A DNA stretch of 64,000 nucleotides from Phytopythium helicoides (Eukaryota; Oomycota; Peronosporomycetes; Pythiales; Pythiaceae), in the NCBI GenBank assembly GCA_024867545.1, contig JANFNE010000028.1, positions 434,001 to 498,000 of the forward strand, given 5' to 3'. Positions 57,458 through 64,000 of this stretch are shown here, piece after piece; position 1 is the stretch's first letter, and each line of letters starts with the position of its first letter. The notes under the pieces were generated by a model. It saw only the letters and a list, made by a program, of their open reading frames with translations, had not been told where the DNA came from and ran no database searches. The position numbers and the translations under genes were made by a program.

Positions 57458-57865
57458 CGCAGCTACGACATTCGGCAAGCAATAACTCAAAAAAGAAGGA
57501 ACGCCCAGTACAACACACGATGGAGGGGGAACAGCAGTAGAAAAGGATGTTGAATATTGGATTCGCGTATGGCGCGTAGCTCTCACCGAGCACTCGAGTC
57601 GTCGACCAAACGCCGCTGCTGTCGCTGCTTCCACGCATAACCGATGGTTTCCCGTCGGCGCCTCGTAGACGGCTGCAAAAGTCTGCTCGCTTGATCCTCG
57701 GCTCCGAAAGCCCAGTAAGTCGCCTGCACGCCGCTTGTCCGCTTCCAACGCCCTCGTTCTTCTTCCGTTGATGTTCAGTCCTCCGACAAACTTTTTACCC
57801 GATCTTCTACCTTTTCCGAGAGATCAACGTGCCAGGCGTTGCCGTCTCCCCTGCAAGAGGACCAC
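57458..57865. other. intergenic region between convergent genes, nothing seen
   Basis: 408 nt containing the 3' ends of the SF-assemblin-like gene and RPL37. No further feature. Confidence 0.5.
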
Positions 57866-58527
57866 TTAGTTGGTGGCGGCCTTCTTGGACACAGCCTTGG
57901 AGCCCTCGCGGAAGCCGTTCTTGAACTTGCGCGGGATGGTCTTGAGGTAGCGCATGCGGCCCGTGCCAGTGGTGCGGCGGCGCAGCGCCTTCTGGCTCCA
58001 GTTGACTGCGAGGCCACGTCCGTCAGGAACCGAGACGCACCGTCAAATAGCTACGACCATGAGTACGTACACTTGCGCATCTTGGCGGCCGGGTAGCCGC
58101 ACGACGAGCACGTGCCCTTCTGGATGTGGTACGAGCTGCGTCCGCACCGCCGGCAGATGGTGTGCGTCTTGTTGTGACGCTTACCGAAACTCTGCGTTCC
58201 CTTGGTCTGCACGCCGCCACATCACACACCTCGTCGTTAGCCATTCAGTCCGTCGCCTCCATCTACGCCCCTGCGCGTGTCCGCCGCCCTCCCATCGCCT
58301 CCTAGAGCTGCTGCTGCGTCTGCGCGGCGATCCTGTCGCCGGTGCTGCTAGATTTGTCGCCCAAGCCGCCGCAGCCATCCATTTCCGTCGGTCGAGCAGT
58401 CCGCAGACGCAGCGCAGCAGCAGCGATCGCCCCGAGCCTCAGGCGCCTTGCGGGCGTCTCGAGGGCCCAGGGGAGAGGGGGGAGGCCGCCGCGGACGAGC
58501 GAGGCGCACGCAGCCAGCGCCTACCAT
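57866..58527 (-). CDS. RPL37: 60S ribosomal protein L37 (eL37)
   Basis: Exons 58527..58525 (ATG only), 58206..58071, 58005..57866; 92 residues. The first exon is just the start codon, followed by GTAGGC and a 318-nt intron, then [29 protein letters not shown]. The zinc-binding pattern is C-R-R-C...C-S-S-C ([21 protein letters not shown]). The core [20 protein letters not shown] and the C-terminus [11 protein letters not shown] are typical. It is a structural protein of the large ribosomal subunit. The ATG-intron arrangement is known for L37 genes in several eukaryotes and supports the long first intron. No frame break. Confidence 0.92.
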
Positions 58528-58804
58528 GGTGGACTTGGACTCGGACTCTGATGCAGAGCGGAAGGAAGGGTAAAATAAGTCTAGGCGCGCCACGGGCCGC
58601 CCACAACGCGAAGCCTGGCCATACAAATGCCGACCGGTATACAAACGCCCAGTCTCCGCGCCGGCACTGCACTACGAACCAACCAATGGCGCCGGCCCTT
58701 CCGCGCCCCCATTGGTCGGAAATACGGCCGATATCTGCCAATCCAATGCGAGGATGCCGTGAAAGGCCTCTCTTTTTTTTTAGGACGTTTCTAAGTGCTT
58801 AACA

Positions 58805-58810
58805 TATAAA
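58805..58810 (+). promoter_or_regulatory. TATA-like element before the armadillo gene
   Basis: TATAAA inside aacatataaaattt. Transcription would begin about 30 nt on, near 58835, which makes ATG 58838 an unlikely start and favours ATG 58910. Confidence 0.4.
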
Positions 58811-58909
58811 ATTTACTATTGCATCTTAGAAAGTAGGATGCATTTTAGAAATGATTCTTTCCCGAGCCAATGGGTACATTTCGGCCAGAAGCGAACCCAG
58901 CGAGAAGCC

Positions 58910-61081
58910 ATGACGCAGAGCGATCGCATTGCCTCCTCCGCGGGCTCCGACGCCAGCTGCACCGACACGACCATGCGTGGCTGCACGCTCCAGCACGATG
59001 ACCCAGACGAGTCCAGCTTCATCGCAGACGCGCTGCCGCAGTTGACGCGCTTGCTCGGCGACGACGACGACGACACGGCCCAGATTGCGATGGACGTGTT
59101 GTGGGACCTATTGAGCGATCGCGAGACCAAGCAGCTGGTGATGTCCATGAACGTTTTGCAAACTGTGGTTGATATCCTGCGTCGCGACGAGGCCAGCGAG
59201 AATTATCGAGTGTCACTTCCGCTGCTGGCACTTTGGAAGGATGAGGATTTTCGAGCACATCTGCCCGCTGATACGCTGCGGGGCCTGCTGGAATCGCTAT
59301 GCTGTGAGGAAGCGGTTCAGAGTGATCAAGTTGTAACTCTCTTGTCGAAACTTTGCAAAGATAATGAATTACGCCAACTACTGGTGAACGCCGGAGTGAT
59401 CCCTTTGCTTGTGAGCATAATGGAGAAGAGTGGCGAGGAAAACCAGCGCCGCGCAGCTATAACTCTGTGGAACCTATCGGAAGATGATGCGGTCAATCCT
59501 GTCGTGCTCTCGATGCACTGTCTACCTGCGCTCCTTCGCCATTTGGCAACCATGGACCAGCTCCGCAACGAAATCAATATGAACACTTCAATCTCGGTAT
59601 TTGTGAAGCTGCTTCGTGATGGGACTGGTGAGCTCATGGAGAGCGCACTGGAAGTACTTAGCGCCCTTGACTTGCGGACATTATCTAGTGACGAGTGCCA
59701 GCAGATTGTCAACGAAGGAGCGCTCCAGCCACTCATGACTATCCTATATGGCAGCAGCCAGAATCAAGAGAAGGCACTGAAACTGTTGCAAGGGCTGGAA
59801 CATCCCCCAAAAAACAAGTCGGCTATGCTATCTGCTGGAGTACTTGGCGCACTTGTTTCAGTTGTGAAAAGTTGTACTCCAGAGATCCAATCTACTGCTG
59901 TTCGGTTTCTTGCATCAATTTGCCATCCTAGTGCTACCTCTATGGTGGACGTCGCTGTTACAGAAATTGACGCAATTGTGGATCTATCACGAGATGCCTC
60001 CGGAATCACCAGTGAAAAGTGTTTCATGACACTGGCCTATCTTGCGCGAAATACTGTCAATCGAAAGCGGATTCTGGCAACGGACGTCACCTACACCGCT
60101 GTAAGAACTCTTCGGGGGGATTTTACTCTTCATCGATATTCTGCAGCTGTTCTACTTTCCAATCTTGCTGTGGATGACAAAGGCCGATCTGTTGTTGCAG
60201 CATCGGAGGCAATACCTACTTTAGTTTCAATTCTCAGTTGCAACTCCGTCTATGAACGCGAAAAAGCTATCTACGCTCTAATAAACATTGCAAGACACTC
60301 TCAGGAGAATAAAGCATCAATTGTGGAGCACGGCGGGATTGAGATACTTGCTTCAATAACGCGATCTGGCAATGAAACCACGAAAACGCTGGCGATTTTC
60401 ACTTTGATTCTACTATCCATCAAATCAGACTACAACAAACAAAAGATTGCGGCAACTGGTATCATTCCTGAGCTGATTGGGTTCCTTCAACTGGACAAGG
60501 ATGGATACTACAAAAAAGTACTGACATCCAGATCTCTAACGCTTCTCAAAAGTCTCGCCGTCAATGACAACAATGAGAAGATGATCGTTGCAGCTGGCGC
60601 TGTCGAAGCTCTTCTTCCATTGATTGTCAACCGGGAGGTTAATCTTTCGTGGCTAGCCATCACGACACTCCATAATCTAGCAGTTGCTAGGGAGCACAAG
60701 GCAATGATCTCGGCAACAGAAGGCTGCATCGAGTCGCTTTTGTTAAGAGTGCGAGGAACCGACGAGAAGCTATCGATCGCCGCTCTGGGCGTGTTGACAA
60801 ACTTGGCATTAAGGTGTAACGACAGCAAGAAGGCGATTAGTGCGAAGTGTGGAGCAGATGGACTGGTGGAGATTGTTCGCGACAGCAACAGCGAAAAATG
60901 CCTTCGGACACTTTCACTGTTGAACGAGCTTTCGGTCGTATCGGAGAATAAGCTACGGCTAGCGACGGACGAGATTGTTTCTGTTCTTTCTAGACTCAAG
61001 ACTAAAGGGGAGTCCACGGATTTGCGAAGCGAAGCTTGTTCATTGCTTGCACGCTTGATGCGCACGCACGCGCAGGCATGA
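58910..61081 (+). CDS. armadillo-repeat protein
   Basis: One uninterrupted exon; 723 residues from ATG 58910 (MTQSDRIAS), or 747 from ATG 58838. After a short polar head the protein consists of about 14-15 ARM repeats of roughly 42 residues, for example LRQLLVNAGVIPLLVSIMEK with NQRRAAITLWNLSEDD, VNEGALQPLMTILYGSSQ, MLSAGVLGALVSVVKSC, IVEHGGIEILASITRSG and MIVAAGAVEALLPLIVN. ARM solenoids bind peptide ligands. Oomycetes have many such proteins with no assigned role, and no F-box, BTB or kinase domain is attached here. Codon use is less GC-rich than in neighbouring genes. Intron-free and without frame breaks. Confidence 0.85.
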   Translation: MTQSDRIASSAGSDASCTDTTMRGCTLQHDDPDESSFIADALPQLTRLLGDDDDDTAQIAMDVLWDLLSDRETKQLVMSMNVLQTVVDILRRDEASENYRVSLPLLALWKDEDFRAHLPADTLRGLLESLCCEEAVQSDQVVTLLSKLCKDNELRQLLVNAGVIPLLVSIMEKSGEENQRRAAITLWNLSEDDAVNPVVLSMHCLPALLRHLATMDQLRNEINMNTSISVFVKLLRDGTGELMESALEVLSALDLRTLSSDECQQIVNEGALQPLMTILYGSSQNQEKALKLLQGLEHPPKNKSAMLSAGVLGALVSVVKSCTPEIQSTAVRFLASICHPSATSMVDVAVTEIDAIVDLSRDASGITSEKCFMTLAYLARNTVNRKRILATDVTYTAVRTLRGDFTLHRYSAAVLLSNLAVDDKGRSVVAASEAIPTLVSILSCNSVYEREKAIYALINIARHSQENKASIVEHGGIEILASITRSGNETTKTLAIFTLILLSIKSDYNKQKIAATGIIPELIGFLQLDKDGYYKKVLTSRSLTLLKSLAVNDNNEKMIVAAGAVEALLPLIVNREVNLSWLAITTLHNLAVAREHKAMISATEGCIESLLLRVRGTDEKLSIAALGVLTNLALRCNDSKKAISAKCGADGLVEIVRDSNSEKCLRTLSLLNELSVVSENKLRLATDEIVSVLSRLKTKGESTDLRSEACSLLARLMRTHAQA

Positions 61082-61263
61082 GAAGTAGCTCCCCAAAAAA
61101 GTACAAACGAAGAAGACATGGGATGTTTGGATGTTGGGTTTTACTGTTGCATAATGATCCCAGATCGGTACACGGTTGAAAAAAAAAGCCTGACAGACTA
61201 CGGCAGCGAGCAGCAAAAAATCGTAAACGCGGTGGCCTCAGCTGATAATTCACAGGACGGACA

Positions 61264-62598
61264 CTAGAAGTCGTGCGCCAGAAGAGAGCTCTGAAGCCGC
61301 GTCTGGTCAAAGTTGGCCGTATGGAACGAGTTTAGGCTCAATGCGCGCTTTCTCATGGGCTCGTCGTCAAGGTTGTGGGAGCTGCTGGATGGAGCAGGCA
61401 TCGGCCCAGCAGAGTACGGTCGATGACCCAAGCCAACTTGGTCACCATCGCTTCCAGCCGTGTCCGGCAGCGCGCTGCGGTTGATTGCCAGAGAGCACAA
61501 ACTGCAAATCGTCAGCTTCATCTTTCCCACGACCGGAATATCCGCGTTGATGGTGAGCTTGCATCGTCCGCAAATAACCTGCAAGATTGTCATCACCAAA
61601 GAAGTTAGGGAATGCAAAAAACTTCGCCGTATTCTCACAGACCCACCTCGCCGCACTTCTGGCAGTTGTACCGACGCTTGAAGGTGCCGATATCATCCAC
61701 ACAGACAAAACACGTCTTGACCTTGCTGGGAGCCATCAGCTGGCTGCGGCGTGCAAACGTCTGGTTGGCAACCCGCTTCATGTTGACATACTTCTTGAGG
61801 TGCTCGAGACTCATGAGGCGGTGCCGCAAGCCTTTGGCCGCGACCCACTGCGGGATGTTCCCCTTGAGGTCCGTAAATACGGCCTGCACGACATCAAGCG
61901 TCTTGCGGTCGCGCTTGCTCTCGGTGAACACGACCCCCGACCGGTACATGCTTGCGCGGACGAAGCCGTGCGACTTCTCCATATCGGGACAGCTCTTGAT
62001 TTTGACCGAGTGCAGGCACCGCACGAACCCACGACGGCCGTCGACAAGCGTGAACCGGCGTTGAATCTCGAGGTAGCAGAAATCGCGGTTGCGGACGAGC
62101 ACATATGGGGATCGCACGGCCGACCAGCGAATGCCGATGAAGACGGCGTTGTCGTTCGGGCGGTACGGCTGGATCTCGTACAGCACGACCGAGTGCAAAA
62201 TGTCGGGCGAGAGCTTCTTCTCGAGCTGCATGTTAGGGGTGTTCCATGTCGACCTCGTAGAGCTCCATGATTTCGTCAATGGAGGCCTCGACTTCGGTCA
62301 GTCCGCGGTAGTAGTAGACCGAGCGCTTGCCCTCGTGGGTGCCGCGCACCTTGACCTTCTCGACGCGGATGCTCTGGATCTGGTCGGCGTACTCCCACTT
62401 GAGTCCGTCATGGAACAGGTCCTCGTTCTCGCTCGAGAGCGACGAGATGCCCGTGTTGGAGAAGATGTCGCCGGCCGAGAAGCGCAGCAGTTCGTCGCAC
62501 GCGAGGTTAGCCTCCTGCGTGATCTGCTCTTTGCGTGCCGCCGTGAGTGGCGGGCAGCGAAACTTCTTCCACTTGGGCTGCGAGCTCTTGATGGGCAT
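61264..62598 (-). CDS. START-domain and FYVE zinc-finger protein
   Basis: Exons 62598..61647 and 61578..61264, 68-nt intron; about 421 residues. Start at ATG 62598 (MPIKSSQPKWKKF). The N-terminal two thirds is a START-like lipid-binding domain (WEYADQIQSIRVEKVKVRG, VLYEIQPYRPNDNAVFIGIRW, FVRASMYRSGVVFTESK). A FYVE-type finger follows, CFVCVDDIGTFKRRYNCQKC then CGRCK and ICSLC, with the intron inside it. FYVE fingers bind PI3P on endosomes, and oomycetes carry dozens of this START-FYVE pairing. One extra base near 62231-62240 shifts the frame between VDMEHP and NMQLEKKLSP. The C-terminal tail is Ser-rich and ends at 61264. CTGT repeats lie just upstream of the start (62640-62664). Confidence 0.82.
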
Positions 62599-62639
62599 GG
62601 TCGTCCGTCACCAGCTAACACCGCCTCTGTCAGTCCGTC

Positions 62640-62664
62640 GTCTGTCTGTCTGTCTGTCTGTAAG
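62640..62664 (+). repeat. CTGT microsatellite upstream of the START-FYVE gene
   Basis: Tandem CTGT units followed by GTAAGT on the plus strand; read in the minus direction they would fall in the 5' leader of START-FYVE. The same motif type occurs in the GDH introns. Confidence 0.6.
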
Positions 62665-62791
62665 TCTTTCTCTCTGCTGGGGACCGCCGCCCGTCTCGAC
62701 GGGTGCGCGTGCGTGAGTGCGGAAGGTTCCCGTGCGGCAGCTTTCTCTCTGAGCAGCGCGGAGAGCACGCGGCGAAGTGAGCGCTTAGGAC

Positions 62792-62970
62792 ATGGAGACC
62801 AAGGTACTGCGGGCCGTCCGGCGCTTACCGGAGGCGCTGGAGACCGTGCGGTGGCTGTGCGGGCAGCGCACGAGGCGGCGGAGCGCGTGCTGACGGCGAG
62901 TGGCGCGCGGAGCGAGCAGGGGACGCCGCGCAGGGTCCGCGTCCTGCCCGCGCGGTGCAACTATGCTTGA
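62792..62970 (+). CDS. possible small gene, low support
   Basis: ATG 62792 opens METKVLRAVRRLPEALE. A frame change then gives an Ala/Arg-rich continuation (VAVRAAHEAAERVLTASG) to a TGA at 62970. It could be a short charged protein divergent from START-FYVE, but composition alone can produce this and no family is recognised. Confidence 0.15.
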
Positions 62971-64000
62971 TGCCGCGCTCGCATGCGGAGGCGACGGAAA
63001 GAAGGCGGCCGCAATACAAAAAACAGCATAAAAAGTAGAAAATGAGCGAAAGCGCGAAAGAAAGCGCAGCGTGTCGCATCGAAAACGTAACTAGAAGGAG
63101 TTTGCTTTGTCGAAATCAATCCCCCATTGTACTTACTTAGAGACTGTTACTACACATTTGTCGTATTCGAACAGAGAGGTTCGAAGCGCTTCCTTTTTAC
63201 GGTGTACTTACTTCGATTCGAAGACCCTTTCTAAATCGAATTCGCCGAAAACGATAGGGTATAGAGTTTAAGCAGGTACTTCTGAACGGAGATGGCCACT
63301 CTGCCGCAAACTTTTATTTTTTCCATTTTAGAGCATCCATTTTGGAGCAAAATGCTGGGATGTCCGTCATGTCCGTCATGATGGCGGCGCCGAAAAGTAT
63401 CCGAGCGGGCGGCTGGAAATGGGCGGCCGAGAGCAGTCTCCGCTGGCCACGCGCTGTCTCCGCCGGCGTTTGGACCAGCTCGGATGTGGTGGTGGGTGGA
63501 GGGAGATCGACGTCGTCGTGACACTTGGGTACGACTCAACACGAGAGGGTGGCACCCCGAGGCGGATGCGCGGTGATTTACGATCGATCGCCAAGGGAGC
63601 CATTTCCGTTGCATCCAGTCTTCAACCTGGTCTACCGGTGGTGACGGCGAGCCAAGTATCCAGTCCACACAATTGCTGGCCCTGCGCTGCGCGTCAAATA
63701 TCCATACGTCCATGGAAACACCCACACTTTTTCGTGGTGGTGGGGGTGTCCTCGAGCGCTGAAGCAGCTCGAGATTCCAGCAACGCCCAGTCTCTAGGCG
63801 GTCCATGAATCACATCTTGATCCTCCAGGATGGCAGCCTCACGTATCCAAATCACCGACGTCATTTCCCATCCTGCATCATTCGCTGGATCTTGACAACG
63901 CGATGATGGCGTGGAGACCGGTCGGTCACATCAATGAGTTCGTTCCTGCATGATCGCCTGATCGGCACACTCCTTGAGCTGCGCAAATGGTACTCCAACG
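62971..64000. other. right-hand end of window, no gene supported
   Basis: About 1 kb. gtacttactt occurs twice (63129 and 63205) together with ttcgaa-rich sequence. atgtccgtc is repeated at 63359-63380. From about 63420 both strands have frames of 130-190 codons without motifs. The last 200 nt could be part of a dispersed repeat, but nothing diagnostic is visible. Confidence 0.35.

Noticed and set aside
1163..62240. Programmed +1 frameshifting at stop codons as the general cause of the shifts
   Set aside because: Skipping the T of a stop codon is formally possible at several sites, but any +1 shift can be drawn that way. RPL12 and the aminopeptidase shift well before the stop, at unrelated sequences.
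63231..63806. 191-codon minus-strand frame at the right end as a transposon gene
   Set aside because: No transposase, reverse transcriptase or integrase motif is visible; left as unassigned sequence.
1..64000. CRISPR arrays, bacterial operons or integrases
   Set aside because: No regularly spaced identical repeats, no ribosome-binding-site-led gene strings; introns and gene types show a eukaryotic nuclear genome.
1..64000. tRNA and rRNA genes
   Set aside because: No GGTTCGAATCC-type T-loops with a matching acceptor stem and no rRNA blocks noticed by eye. A covariance-model scan would be decisive.

Overview
The window is nuclear DNA of a eukaryote with small introns, most likely an oomycete of the Phytophthora/Pythium type. 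The signs are intron-poor, GC-rich genes packed on both strands, introns almost all 60-75 nt with GTRNGT-like donors, and a typical oomycete gene mix: a calpain-like protein without catalytic residues, a START-FYVE protein, a lumazine-synthase-like/EF-hand fusion, an R2R3 MYB, an armadillo protein and a short secreted protein. Nothing in it is bacterial or viral. I infer the group from gene style and do not name a species.

Layout. 1-5750: C-terminal part of an M1 aminopeptidase, then a triple-Tudor protein. About 6.2-30 kb: a large inverted duplication. Left arm (about 6825-16536) and right arm (about 18643-28605) are mirror images, each with a 7-TM protein gene, an Old Yellow Enzyme gene, a second 7-TM gene and a mitochondrial NAD-glutamate dehydrogenase (GDH) gene. 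Between them lies a 2.1-kb spacer holding a MORN-like/coiled-coil gene, whose promoter and first eight codons were also copied. The inner breakpoint falls inside that gene and the outer breakpoint inside a 7-TM gene, which leaves two truncated pseudogenes. A fifth 7-TM gene lies just outside the right arm.

30.7-64 kb: ordinary dense gene space: degenerate calpain, R2R3 MYB, ribosomal protein L12, lumazine-synthase-like/EF-hand protein, ZIP metal transporter, small secreted protein, AFG1-type mitochondrial ATPase, a longin-like protein, a PhyH-type dioxygenase, VAC14, WDR76/Cmr1, an RNase III-fold protein (mL44-like), a CHZ-like acidic nuclear protein, an SF-assemblin-like coiled coil, ribosomal protein L37, an armadillo protein and a START-FYVE protein. 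The last 1.4 kb holds no gene I can support.

Two overall patterns stand out. First, the inverted duplication shows mosaic sequence among the 7-TM copies, as if by gene conversion. Second, about 17 otherwise well-conserved reading frames are interrupted by single-base shifts, nearly all in the same direction (one base too many), including one inside ribosomal protein L12. This looks more like insertion-type consensus errors than gene decay, but the duplicated arms are free of them. Coordinates of interrupted genes are given as one span, and exon limits are in the evidence text.
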